A DNA stretch of 64,000 bases from Arthrobacter dokdonellae (GTDB taxonomy: Bacteria; Actinomycetota; Actinomycetes; Actinomycetales; Micrococcaceae), in NCBI RefSeq assembly GCF_003268655.1, contig NZ_CP029642.1:4278001-4342000 (forward strand). Direction: 5' to 3'. This document shows, one piece after another, positions 32,973 to 40,682 of this stretch. The notes beneath the pieces were generated by a model. The model was not told where the DNA came from. It saw only the letters and a list, made by a program, of their open reading frames with translations, and did no database searches. The translations under genes and the position numbers were made by a program. The stretch's first letter is position 1. Every line of letters begins with the position of its first letter.

Positions 32973-34416
32973 CATCCACAGCCCGGGGCTTGGCAAACAG
33001 CACCGCCATCACGGCACCCACCAGGATCACCACGGCCGGCAGGATCATGGACTGGCCCATCGCCGTCGAGAAGCCTGCGCGCAGGAACTCGGGAAGCTGC
33101 CCGCTGACGCCGCTGGCACCCTGCGGGGCGCCGGCGGGCATTTCCGCAGTCAACCGCGCCCCGATCAGGGCGGCGATGGCCGCGGATCCGAGCACCGAGC
33201 CGATCTGGCGGGTGGTGTTGTAGATCCCGGCGCCGGCGCCGGCCTCGCGCGGGCCCAGGTTGCGGGTGGCCGTCGTCGAGAGCGGGGCCCAGATCCCTGA
33301 ACTGGCGATGCCGAGCAGGCCGCTGGGCAGCAGGAACAGCCAGATGGCCGTGTCGGCATTCATCAGCGACGAGGTCCACAGCAGCGCCGCCGCCATCAGA
33401 AGGAAACCGGTCAGTGCCACGTACCGCGGGTTGACGGTGTCCACAAGCTTGCCCACGAACGGCGCCAGCACGCCGGACAACAGGGCCATCGGCACCATCA
33501 TGAGCGCCGACTGCGTCGGCGACATGCCCCGCACCAGCTGGTAGTAGAAGAACAGCGGCAGGCTCATGGCGGTGACCGTGAAGCCCACAGTGGTGATGGC
33601 GGCGTTGGCCAGCGAGAAGTTGCGGACCTTGAACAGGTGCAGCGGCACCAGCGCCTCGCCCTTGGTGACGGCCTGCCAGACGACGAACAGCGCCAGGAAA
33701 ACGATGCCGGCAATGATTAGTCCCCAAACGGAGATTGGACCGGCGATGGTGCCCCAGTTGTACTTTTCACCTTCCTGGATGCCAAATACCAGCATGAACA
33801 GGCCCACGGAGCTCAGGGCCACGCCCAGAAGATCGAACTTGTGGTCGTGGGTTTTCAGTGACGGCACCAGACGCGCGGCCATGACGAATGCCACCACTCC
33901 CACCGGCACGTTGACGAAGAAGATCCATTCCCAGCCCAGGCCGTCCACCAGGACGCCGCCAAGGATCGGCCCCACCAGCATGGCCACGCCGGCCGTGGCG
34001 CCCCACAGGCCCATGGCCGGGCCACGCCTGTCGGGCGCAAAGATGCGGGTGATCACGGCCATGGTCTGTGGCGTCATCAGGGCCGCGCCGAGTCCCTGGA
34101 CCGCGCGGGCCAGGATCAGCATCCCGATGCTCCCGGAGAGTCCGCACCACAGCGATGCCAGGGTGAAGACGCCCAGCCCGACCAGGTACAGGTTTTTGGG
34201 GCCGTATTTGTCTCCCATCCGCCCCGTGACCAACAAGGGCACCGCGTAGGCGAGCAGGTAGGCGCTGGTCACCCAGATGACGGAGTTAATGTCGGTGTTC
34301 AGGCCTTCCATGATTTTCGGGTTGGCCACCGAAACGATGGTGGAGTCGACCAGGATCATGAAGAAGCCCAGCACGAGCGCCCATAATGCGGGCCACGGTT
34401 TTGCCACTGTTTCCAT
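32911..34416 (-). CDS. MFS drug/multidrug transporter, DHA2 (EmrB/QacA) type
   Basis: A 501-residue 14-helix proton antiporter for drug export. The motif C region is GATAGVAMLVGPILGGVLVDGLGW near residues 135-158, and the first helix carries the DHA2 DSTIV signature (LVDSTIVSVANPKIM). AAGGA lies seven bases before the ATG. The gene starts 10 bases after the PadR regulator gene and is probably repressed by it. The export substrate is unknown. Confidence 0.9.
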   Translation of the reverse strand: METVAKPWPALWALVLGFFMILVDSTIVSVANPKIMEGLNTDINSVIWVTSAYLLAYAVPLLVTGRMGDKYGPKNLYLVGLGVFTLASLWCGLSGSIGMLILARAVQGLGAALMTPQTMAVITRIFAPDRRGPAMGLWGATAGVAMLVGPILGGVLVDGLGWEWIFFVNVPVGVVAFVMAARLVPSLKTHDHKFDLLGVALSSVGLFMLVFGIQEGEKYNWGTIAGPISVWGLIIAGIVFLALFVVWQAVTKGEALVPLHLFKVRNFSLANAAITTVGFTVTAMSLPLFFYYQLVRGMSPTQSALMMVPMALLSGVLAPFVGKLVDTVNPRYVALTGFLLMAAALLWTSSLMNADTAIWLFLLPSGLLGIASSGIWAPLSTTATRNLGPREAGAGAGIYNTTRQIGSVLGSAAIAALIGARLTAEMPAGAPQGASGVSGQLPEFLRAGFSTAMGQSMILPAVVILVGAVMAVLFAKPRAVDAIYAEFDGIEGQPTSGARPR

Positions 34417-34426
34417 GGATTATTCC

Positions 34427-35032
34427 TTAAAGTTTGCTTTGAGCCGTACTGTTCGAGTGTTCAGGCGGATGCCATGGCATCGCACCGCTGGTGATGTCCG
34501 CGTGTAGCTGGCGGATCCAGGCCAGTTCCGCGCCCGTCATGGCCTCTTGGTACCGGATTTCCATCCAAAACCTTTGTTCCACACCCTTGCACTGGGCCGT
34601 GTGCGCGTCCGCCTCCAGCTCGGCCACGGAGGCCTCCAGGGCGTCCATCCGCCGCTCGAGCAGGTCAAGCACGACGCCGGCGGGCAGGTTGTGTGCCTCG
34701 GCGACCGCTTGGGGGAAGCTGGGGTATTCGGTGGCGGGACGGGCCAGGAGTTCCTTGAGCCGGCTTTCCAACATTTCGCGGCCCACAGGCAGGATCGAGT
34801 AGGTGGTGCGCTCCGGCCGGTTTCCTTCCCGCTCGGTGCCGACCGCCTTGACCAAGCCAGCCTCCGCCAGCCTGCCAACCGTGTGGTACAGCGTGCCCGG
34901 CCTGACCTTCACCAGCCGGTCCTCGCGCCGGTGGATGAGCAGCTGGTACATCTCATAGGGGTGCATGGGGCGCTCGGCCAACAGGCCCAGCGCCGCCACG
35001 CCAAGCGGGGTCAGCTGCTTTTCTGTTGCCAT
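34427..35032 (-). CDS. PadR family transcriptional regulator
   Basis: A 201-residue repressor with an N-terminal winged helix (LTPLGVAALGLLAERPMHPYEMYQLLIHR, then VRPGTLYHTVGRLAEAGLV) and a C-terminal helical dimerisation domain (Vir_C type). I chose ATG 35032 because AGGG lies five bases upstream. ATG 35044, with TAGAGT five bases ahead, would add four residues. It precedes the MFS gene on the same transcript, and an inverted repeat at its promoter suggests autoregulation, typically relieved by the exported drug. Confidence 0.9.
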   Translation of the reverse strand: MATEKQLTPLGVAALGLLAERPMHPYEMYQLLIHRREDRLVKVRPGTLYHTVGRLAEAGLVKAVGTEREGNRPERTTYSILPVGREMLESRLKELLARPATEYPSFPQAVAEAHNLPAGVVLDLLERRMDALEASVAELEADAHTAQCKGVEQRFWMEIRYQEAMTGAELAWIRQLHADITSGAMPWHPPEHSNSTAQSKL

Positions 35033-35053
35033 GCCCGCCCTCATTCCACACTC

Positions 35054-35083
35054 TAGTCCATAAGAATTATTCCACGTGGACTA
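35054..35083. promoter_or_regulatory. Candidate PadR operator
   Basis: TAGTCCA and TGGACTA form a perfect 7-bp inverted repeat with a 16-base spacer, and CCACGTGG is nested inside. On the minus strand the repeat ends on TAGAGT (35056-35051), the likely -10 box of the padR-MFS unit, so a bound protein would cover the promoter. Confidence 0.6.
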
Positions 35084-35214
35084 TGCGGGAAACAACAGGC
35101 GGCCGGGTCTGGTCCTGTGATGTATTTCTCGCTTTTTCCCAACCCTGGACAGGGCTGGCGTCGACGGCGCCGGCCTCGTCCGCCGTCGACCGGCGGCTTA
35201 TAGGGCCGGATCCG

Positions 35215-36312
35215 TCACCTGGGTGCGCGCAGGAAGCCGGTGGCCCTGCCCACCACCTGGCCGGCGTCGGTGGCCACGATGGTCTCCTGCGACGCCACGT
35301 ACTTTTCCCCGGCGTCGTCCACGATGAGTTCGGCCCCGGGGTCCACGGTGCGCTTGATGAGGGCCAAGGCAATGGGGCCCATCTCATAATGCTGGGCCAC
35401 GCTGGTCACCACACCCACCTTACGGTCGCCGGAAAACACCTCGCTGCCGGCAGCCGGAATGGTGTGCTGGGACCCGTCGAGCTGCAGGAACACCAGGCGG
35501 CGCGGCGGGTGGCCCAGGTTGTGAACGCGGGCCACCGTCTCCTGGCCCTTGTAACAGCCCTTCTCCAGGTGCACGGCCGTGCGCAGCAGGTCCAGCTCGT
35601 GAGGAATGGTCTTCTCGTCCGTTTCGGCCCCTCGGCGGGGGCGCCAGGCGGCAATCCGCAGGGCTTCCGCCGCCCAGGCCCCGGCCAGCGGCCGGTCCCC
35701 CACCGTGGCCACGAGCTCCGCGGCGGGCACCAGGTATTCGCGCCATGGCCGCTCCAGCCCGGGGTGGCTGCCCTCGTCAATGGCGGCGTAGCTCCAGCCC
35801 CCGTCCCCGACGTGCGGCCACGGGTCGATCCAGACCGGCCGCCCGTTCCATTCCGGAACTTCCGCCACGGAGCCCAGGACGGCCCAGTCGGCCGAAACGT
35901 CCGACACGTCGACCCGCAGCATGAACTTCATGGAGTTCAGCCAGGCGGCCAGCGGCCCGGCTTCGTCAGCTTCCACGATCAGCCAGGTGGTGGCGCCGTC
36001 GTCCACCACGCGGGCGTCATATTCGATCCGGCCCTGGACGCTGAGCAGCAGCAGTTCGGTGCCGACCCCGGGCGCCAGGTTCGTGACGCTTTGTGACGAC
36101 AGCGTGTTCAGCCAGCTGAGCCGGTCCGGGCCGGACACCGTGACGACGCCGCGGTGCGAGAGGTCCACGACGGCGCTTGGCGGCTTTCCAAGGTAACCGG
36201 CCAGCAGCCGCTGCTCCTTGTTCGGGTCGCCGTAGTGTGCGGCCACGCCGGCGTCCAGACCGGCGGCCTGGACGGCGCCATGGCGGTTTAGCAAAGGACT
36301 CAAATAGCTCAT
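35215..36312 (-). CDS. ygfZ: Folate-dependent YgfZ/GcvT-like protein
   Basis: A GcvT-fold, folate-binding protein that supports Fe-S cluster enzyme maturation or repair in other bacteria. The family signature KGCYxGQE appears as EKGCYKGQETVARV near residue 263. The start MSYLSPLLNRHGAV gives 365 residues. A longer frame would only translate the upstream repeat array. The upstream region holds a 31-nt tandem repeat array. The gene neighbourhood with a nitrobindin-type protein, GlnR-like regulator and mshD resembles that of mycobacteria. Confidence 0.88.
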   Translation of the reverse strand: MSYLSPLLNRHGAVQAAGLDAGVAAHYGDPNKEQRLLAGYLGKPPSAVVDLSHRGVVTVSGPDRLSWLNTLSSQSVTNLAPGVGTELLLLSVQGRIEYDARVVDDGATTWLIVEADEAGPLAAWLNSMKFMLRVDVSDVSADWAVLGSVAEVPEWNGRPVWIDPWPHVGDGGWSYAAIDEGSHPGLERPWREYLVPAAELVATVGDRPLAGAWAAEALRIAAWRPRRGAETDEKTIPHELDLLRTAVHLEKGCYKGQETVARVHNLGHPPRRLVFLQLDGSQHTIPAAGSEVFSGDRKVGVVTSVAQHYEMGPIALALIKRTVDPGAELIVDDAGEKYVASQETIVATDAGQVVGRATGFLRAPR

Positions 36313-36380
36313 GCCGTGTGCAACGCCTTCCCTGATGCGCCTATTCCGTGCGCCACTGGCCGCCCTTCCCCCGCTGCCCC

Positions 36381-36497
36381 CGTTGAGATTGGAGATAACG
36401 ACCTCCCCCATCGTTGAGGTTCGACATAACGACGTGCCCCATCGTTGAGGTTCGACATAACGACGTGCGGGCCGCCGTTGTGGTTGGCGACAAATGG
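36381..36497. repeat. 31-nt tandem repeat array A
   Basis: Four units start at 36381, 36412, 36443 and 36476 (periods 31, 31, 33). The core is CGTTGAGGTTCGACATAACG in the two identical middle copies. The first copy reads CGTTGAGATTGGAGATAACG, and the last is degenerate. It lies 70 bases before ygfZ. Confidence 0.9.
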
Positions 36498-36767
36498 CCG
36501 TCCGTGCCGCAGCTTCGGCTGCGGGAATTTCCGGCCTCGGCCCGAAAGCCGTGGCATTTCCCCTGCATGGGCGGTTATCTACCGGTCATTGTACGGATAC
36601 GGCGGTCTGGGGGTCCGCCACCCCACCAATGCCGTGCTCTCGGCATCCATGGAACCGTGCCGTGGGCTGGTGACCACCAAATGCGCGGCCACGGTCTGTC
36701 CGGCGCCTGGTAGTCCTGCCGGGGAAAAGGCAGCGAGGTCCGCCCTCCGCGGCTGGCGAAGGGGGAG

Positions 36768-36820
36768 CTCGTCATCTCCAACCTCAACGGGCGCGGAGGT
36801 CGTCATCTCCAACCTCAACG
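36768..36820. repeat. 31-nt tandem repeat array B, inverted
   Basis: Two units 31 bases apart carry CGTCATCTCCAACCTCAACG, the reverse complement of the array A core. They begin 12 bases after the nitrobindin-type gene stop. Confidence 0.9.
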
Positions 36821-36831
36821 GAAAGGCGGGC

Positions 36832-37431
36832 TTATTGAACCTTGTGCAGCGCCGCGGAGGCGTGGGCCTCGAGGGACTTGCCTTGGGCCGCCACGTCCCA
36901 GCGCCAGAAGAGGTCGCCGTTGACCAGGCCGAAGATGCGGGTGGCCGCGGAGTAGTCCTTGGCGCCGGAGTGCCGCATGACGGCGTCGGTGGCCAGCTGG
37001 ATCTGGGGGCCCTTGATGCTGCCGTAGTACAGCTCGGAAATCCCACCCGGATGGACGATGTTAACGATGATGTCAAAGCCGCCGTCGGCATTCCGCAGGG
37101 CTTCGACGTCGTCGGCTGTCCTCAAGGCGGGCACGATGTCCGCCGGGATCAGGCCCGGTCCGCCGTCGGCGTCGTTCAGGGGCCGGTCCAGCTGCCAAAA
37201 GCCGGTTTCGACGGACAGGGGGCGCAGGATGGTGCCCTCCTCGTCGGTGAGCCAGGACTCGGCCTTGTATTGCAGGTAGGGCAGCCCGTTGGCGCTGAAG
37301 GTCGCGGTCTGGGTGAAGTGCTCGTCATCGGCCTCGCCGGTACCGAGCCGGCCACGTCCCGTCCAGGTGCCGAGCAGCCACGACAGCGGGACCAGTTCGG
37401 GCGTCAGGTCCGTGGGTATTTCAATGGGCAT
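36832..37431 (-). CDS. Nitrobindin-type heme-binding beta-barrel (FABP-like) protein
   Basis: A 199-residue protein of the THAP4/nitrobindin-like family (UPF0678), whose heme-bound members isomerise peroxynitrite. The family motif GxWxGxG is LLGTWTGRGRL near residue 24, and the C-terminal EAHASAALHKV carries histidines in the region of the heme ligand. Downstream of its stop an inverted 31-nt repeat array could act as a transcript end. It follows a tiny membrane protein gene by six bases, so the two are one unit. Confidence 0.82.
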   Translation of the reverse strand: MPIEIPTDLTPELVPLSWLLGTWTGRGRLGTGEADDEHFTQTATFSANGLPYLQYKAESWLTDEEGTILRPLSVETGFWQLDRPLNDADGGPGLIPADIVPALRTADDVEALRNADGGFDIIVNIVHPGGISELYYGSIKGPQIQLATDAVMRHSGAKDYSAATRIFGLVNGDLFWRWDVAAQGKSLEAHASAALHKVQ

Positions 37432-37437
37432 GGCAGG

Positions 37438-37551
37438 TTACTGCTGTCCCTTGAAGAGACGCCACACCACCAGTCCGGCGAACCAGGCCATGGTGAGGCC
37501 GGCAAGGACCAACAGGCAGATGAAGAAGATTTCCAAGGCAAGTACGCTCAT
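37438..37551 (-). CDS. 37-residue single-span membrane protein
   Basis: A very small protein, MSVLALEIFF then ICLLVLAGLTMAWFAGLVVW then RLFKGQQ. It is one hydrophobic helix with a basic C-terminal end, so an N-out, C-in span is likely. It has a good promoter (TTGACC at 37589-37584, GATAGT or TAGTAT near 37563) and stops six bases before the nitrobindin-type gene, which supports translation. I do not recognise a function. Confidence 0.7.
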   Translation of the reverse strand: MSVLALEIFFICLLVLAGLTMAWFAGLVVWRLFKGQQ

Positions 37552-37557
37552 GGAGCC

Positions 37558-37589
37558 ATACTATCGTGAACTTTTGGCGCTCAGGTCAA
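37558..37589 (-). promoter_or_regulatory. Leaderless promoter, small membrane protein operon
   Basis: TTGACC (37589-37584) overlaps the last codons of the upstream gene. GATAGT (37565-37560) is 18 bases on and TAGTAT (37563-37558) ends six bases before the ATG, so the mRNA should lack a leader. Confidence 0.65.
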
Positions 37590-38315
37590 CAGCAGCTTGT
37601 CGATGAAATAGACCAAAGCGCCCAGCGACAGGACGGGCGCGACGGCCGCGGAAAGGCCCCCAGCGACGTTGCGCACCGGCCCCGTGAGCGTGCCCAGGCG
37701 GCGGAAACTGGCAATGACGGCGGCCACGAGCGCGCCAAGTACCGCGGCGGGAAGGATCCTGAGCTCTGAAAAAAGCAGCGCCGCAAGCGGGCCAGCCAGC
37801 GCGGCAAGCACGATGGCCAGGGGCGCGAGGACCCGGTCGGGCCATGACAGCATGCCCACGGCCAATGCGACAGCAGCGCTGATGGCGGTAACCAACGTCA
37901 TCCCGGGCTCCCCCAGGAAGCGGTACGACGCCACCCATCCGCCGGCAAACCCTGCGATGAGGACACCCGCCCCGGCGCCGAGGGTGGATTCAAGCCGGTG
38001 CGCCTGGCCGGTCCCGCGGATCAGCTGCACCACCATGACGGCGCCGAAGCCCAACGCGATGAAGATGGGCGTCCACACCAGGAAGTTCGCGTCGGCCGTC
38101 AGCCCGCTGGTCAGGGCCGCAGCGGCGCCGGTCAACGCAATGACGGTGCCCAGTGTCTTCTTCGCCGGAATGCCCAGGTAGTGCGGCCAGCCGAAGCCGA
38201 ATGCAGTCGCAAGCGCCACCGCGACGCCCACAATGTAGCCGAGCCCGAAATAATGCCCCGCCACGATGGCTGCAAGCGCAATGATTCCTGCAAGACCGGC
38301 TAATGATGACTTCAC
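37581..38315 (-). CDS. Multi-span membrane protein of unknown function
   Basis: A 244-residue protein that I do not recognise, with about seven or eight hydrophobic helices, few charged residues and no signal peptide. The GTG start follows AGGA by eight bases. It resembles small integral permease-like hypothetical proteins of actinobacteria. It diverges from the GlnR-like gene and lies before the nitrobindin-type unit on the same strand. Confidence 0.75.
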   Translation of the reverse strand: MKSSLAGLAGIIALAAIVAGHYFGLGYIVGVAVALATAFGFGWPHYLGIPAKKTLGTVIALTGAAAALTSGLTADANFLVWTPIFIALGFGAVMVVQLIRGTGQAHRLESTLGAGAGVLIAGFAGGWVASYRFLGEPGMTLVTAISAAVALAVGMLSWPDRVLAPLAIVLAALAGPLAALLFSELRILPAAVLGALVAAVIASFRRLGTLTGPVRNVAGGLSAAVAPVLSLGALVYFIDKLLLT

Positions 38316-38480
38316 ACATCAATCCTGCCCTACTCTGGCGGTACACTGTGGAACAACCCTCGCTCCGGTGCGTTGTGCCGCGGCCGTTTGCCTTGGCTGC
38401 AAGGTGCACGACTGCCGGTCCGAGGTGACAGGTGGTTTGTCGCTCAAAGATGCGCACATCGACGCACTTTGGAGGAAGTC

Positions 38481-39179
38481 ATGTCGCAGATCTTAATGTT
38501 GACCAACAACCACGGCAGTTCCGTGGACGTCCTTCCTGCCCTGGAACTGCTCAGCCACTCCATACATATCCTTCCGGCGGTGCCCACGGCCCTGCTGGAC
38601 GCAAAGCCGTCCGACCTCATCCTTGTCGACGCCCGCAGGGACCTGGCCGGCTCCCGGTCCCTGACGCAGCTGTTGCGGGCAACGGGCATCAGCGTGCCGT
38701 TGCTGCTGGTCCTCACGGAAGGGGGCATGGCGGCCGTGACGGCGTCCTGGGCGGCGGACGACGTCATCCTTGAAACCGCCGGCCCCGCCGAGGTGGAAGC
38801 CCGCCTGCGCCTGGCACTGACGCGGGCATCGGACGCCGAGGACTCCGTACACCAGGAAATTCAGGCAGCAGGCGTGGTGATTGACGAGGACAGCTACACT
38901 GCGCGGGTCCACGGCAAGGTACTGAACCTGACCTACAAGGAATTCGAACTCCTGAAATACCTGGCACAACATCCCGGCCGCGTTTTCACCCGCGCGCAAC
39001 TCCTCAACGAGGTCTGGGGCTACGACTACTACGGCGGCACGCGCACCGTGGACGTCCATGTGCGGCGCCTGCGCGCCAAACTCGGCTCGGACCACGAGAG
39101 CCTGATCAGCACCGTGCGCAATGTCGGCTACCGCCTGACCATTGCCAAGGTGCCCGACGACGAACTGGCCGAGGCGTAG
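38481..39179 (+). CDS. GlnR-like orphan OmpR-family regulator
   Basis: A 232-residue regulator with a receiver-like N-terminal domain and a C-terminal winged helix ([34 protein letters not shown]). The receiver keeps Asp50 (LILVDARRD) but lacks the N-terminal acidic pair (MLTNNHG) and the conserved Lys, as in actinobacterial GlnR, which works as a phosphorylation-independent dimer. In mycobacteria glnR lies next to mshD, as here. GGAGGA precedes the ATG. No kinase gene is adjacent. Nitrogen control is therefore the best guess. Confidence 0.82.
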   Translation: MSQILMLTNNHGSSVDVLPALELLSHSIHILPAVPTALLDAKPSDLILVDARRDLAGSRSLTQLLRATGISVPLLLVLTEGGMAAVTASWAADDVILETAGPAEVEARLRLALTRASDAEDSVHQEIQAAGVVIDEDSYTARVHGKVLNLTYKEFELLKYLAQHPGRVFTRAQLLNEVWGYDYYGGTRTVDVHVRRLRAKLGSDHESLISTVRNVGYRLTIAKVPDDELAEA

Positions 39180-39253
39180 GGCGGAGGGCTGGTAGCGGGT
39201 CCGCGCGGACGGACGTCCAGGGCGCGCGGACGTCAGGTGGACGGCCGTTAAAA

Positions 39254-39288
39254 GCAAAGGCCCGCTCCGGTCAGGAGCGGGCCTTTGC
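39254..39288 (-). terminator. Intrinsic terminator
   Basis: A perfect 15-bp stem with a 5-nt loop. On the minus strand it is followed by TTTTAAC, so it best ends a minus-strand RNA. It can also stop plus-strand glnR-like transcripts. Confidence 0.88.
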
Positions 39289-39291
39289 ATT

Positions 39292-39346
39292 TGGTGGAGG
39301 ACATACGGGTCGAACGTATCGAGGACACCCCACTGGTGCATCCCCC
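39292..39346 (-). ncRNA. Candidate tRNA-like RNA ending in CCA
   Basis: On the minus strand ATACG-TTCGACC-CGTAT is a canonical T-arm with the G53-C61 pair and T54, T55, C56, G57, A58. It is followed by acceptor strand GTCCTCC, discriminator A and encoded CCA, five bases before an intrinsic terminator. GGGGGAT at 39346-39340 can pair with GTCCTCC (two wobbles). Between them only 20 bases remain, with a CACC/GGTG hairpin, so D and anticodon arms are missing. It may be a decayed tRNA or a small structured RNA. Confidence 0.4.
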
Positions 39347-39470
39347 CAGTTGCTGCCCTCAAACTCTATGGCAGGGCGGGCGCCGGCGCAAACCAAGTCG
39401 CAGAAGGCGCGCCCACCAAGGGTCCCCATGGGCCGGCAAGGGTGAATGCGGCGGGAGTGTCCCGCACGCG

Positions 39471-39590
39471 TGGTGGGCCCACGCGCCCGAGGGACCCCGG
39501 GTGACGCGCCAGCGTCACACGGGGAGGGCGTGGTGGGCCCACGCGCCCGAGGGACCCCGGGTGACGCGCCAGCGTCACACGGGGAGGGCG
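39471..39590. repeat. Two perfect 60-bp tandem copies
   Basis: Bases 39471-39530 and 39531-39590 are identical. Each has the palindrome GTGGGCCCAC and the hairpin GTGACGC-GCCA-GCGTCAC. The second copy runs into the mshD promoter. Confidence 0.95.
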
Positions 39591-39597
39591 TGGGGAC

Positions 39598-39603
39598 TAG
39601 GCT
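39598..39603 (+). promoter_or_regulatory. Leaderless -10 box, mshD
   Basis: TAGGCT ends six bases before ATG 39610, with no ribosome binding site. Its -35 region lies inside the second 60-bp repeat. Confidence 0.6.
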
Positions 39604-39609
39604 GTGGTC

Positions 39610-40587
39610 ATGAGCCCTGCAAAGACTGGCAGCTGGCCCGTGACGGTGGTCCCGGGCACCCCCGAATCCGACGTCCTGCGCGACATCCTCGACCTGGTCG
39701 CGGACGCCGAGGACGAAGATGGCAACCCGCCGTTTTCCGAGCAGACCCTGGTGGAGCTGAAGTCCCGCCATGCGGGCCCGGACACCGTGCTGGTCCTGCT
39801 CACGCATGCGCCGGAGGAGAATTCGCCGACGGAGGGTGAAGACCTGGCCGGAGTGGCCGTCGTCGTGCTTGACGGTGGTGAGGGCGTGCTGGAGATCGCG
39901 GTGCATCCCCACTATCGCAATGAGGGCGTCGGGTCCATGCTGGTGGACAAACTGGTGGCGGTGCGCGGCCTGCAGGGCATCAGGGCGTGGTCGCACGGAG
40001 ACCATGAGGCCGCCGCGGACCTGGCGGCCAGCTACGGCTACCGGGCCATCCGCGAGCTGTGGCGCATGCGCCTGGTCCGGCGCGCCCCGGACGCGGCCCT
40101 GACGCCGGACCGCCCTTCCGTACCCGACGGCGTGACCTTGCGGACGTTCGTCCCCGGCCAGGACGAGGCCGCCTGGCTGGCCGCCAACGCCGCGGCGTTT
40201 GCCCACCACCCGGAGCAGGGCGCGCTGACCCTGGACGACCTCCGGGCCCGCATGGCCGAGCCGTGGTTTGACCCGGCCGGATTCTTCCTGGCCGTCGACG
40301 CTTCGGGGGCGATCCTCGGCTTTCATTGGACCAAGGTGCACCCGGGCAGGGCGGGGCAGTCCCCCATGGGCGAGGTCTACGTGGTGGGCGTGACCCCGGA
40401 TGCCCAGGGAATGGGCCTGGGCAGGACGCTGACCGTGCAGGGCATCGACTACCTGCAGTCGCAGGGGCTGCGCGCCATCATGCTGTATGTGGACGCGGAT
40501 AACGAAGCCGCCGTGGCCCTCTACCGCCGGCTCGGTTTCACGAAGTGGGACTCCGACGTCATGTACGGCCCGGTCTCCGCGTCCTGA
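39610..40587 (+). CDS. mshD: Mycothiol synthase
   Basis: Acetylates Cys-GlcN-Ins in the last step of mycothiol synthesis, the main low-molecular-weight thiol of actinobacteria. The 325-residue protein has two GNAT domains. The second carries the strong acetyl-CoA loop ([19 protein letters not shown]) and the C-terminal [18 protein letters not shown], and the centre has the MshD-like [14 protein letters not shown] prefer ATG 39610 over GTG 39604 because TAGGCT stands six bases before it. The gene follows the GlnR-like regulator, an order also found in mycobacteria. Confidence 0.9.
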   Translation: MSPAKTGSWPVTVVPGTPESDVLRDILDLVADAEDEDGNPPFSEQTLVELKSRHAGPDTVLVLLTHAPEENSPTEGEDLAGVAVVVLDGGEGVLEIAVHPHYRNEGVGSMLVDKLVAVRGLQGIRAWSHGDHEAAADLAASYGYRAIRELWRMRLVRRAPDAALTPDRPSVPDGVTLRTFVPGQDEAAWLAANAAAFAHHPEQGALTLDDLRARMAEPWFDPAGFFLAVDASGAILGFHWTKVHPGRAGQSPMGEVYVVGVTPDAQGMGLGRTLTVQGIDYLQSQGLRAIMLYVDADNEAAVALYRRLGFTKWDSDVMYGPVSAS

Positions 40588-40637
40588 ACCGCCCGAGGAG
40601 GGGTCCGGCGGGGGCTGCCCCGGCCCGCTGCGGCTTG

Positions 40638-40643
40638 TAATGT
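40638..40643 (+). promoter_or_regulatory. Leaderless -10 box, ppk1 mini-ORF
   Basis: TAATGT ends six bases before the ATG of the 10-codon mini-ORF at 40650, so the ppk1 mRNA should begin at that ATG. Confidence 0.55.
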
Positions 40644-40649
40644 TGGAAC

Positions 40650-40682
40650 ATGGCAGCACCAACTGTGAGGATCTACCGATGA
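40650..40682 (+). CDS. 10-residue leader ORF coupled to ppk1
   Basis: ATG at 40650 opens a ten-codon frame, [10 protein letters not shown], whose TGA overlaps the ppk1 ATG (ATGA). It lies exactly where a leaderless mRNA would start. Its likely role is to load ribosomes on a leaderless message and pass them to ppk1, which has only a moderate GAGG site. The peptide itself may be irrelevant. Confidence 0.5.
   Translation: MAAPTVRIYR

Larger units (their letters stand above)
36313..36831. other. Intergenic with inverted repeat arrays
   Basis: This 519-base gap holds two arrays of the same 31-nt repeat in opposite orientation (36381-36497 and 36768-36820). A CCGCAGC-TTCG-GCTGCGG hairpin lies at 36507-36524. 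The 240 bases between contain no gene I can support. Confidence 0.6.
39180..39609. other. Intergenic between glnR-like gene and mshD
   Basis: This 430-base gap contains a terminator (39254-39288), a tRNA-like sequence on the minus strand (39292-39346), two exact 60-base tandem copies (39471-39590) and the mshD promoter. No protein gene is supported. Confidence 0.7.

Noticed and set aside
36381..36497. Possible CRISPR array
   Set aside because: The repeats have a near-CRISPR period but no unique spacers (unit and period are almost equal), there are only four copies and no cas genes are present.
36579..37091. Minus-strand frame through the repeat region
   Set aside because: It runs out of frame through the nitrobindin-type gene and the repeats, has no ribosome binding site and matches no domain.
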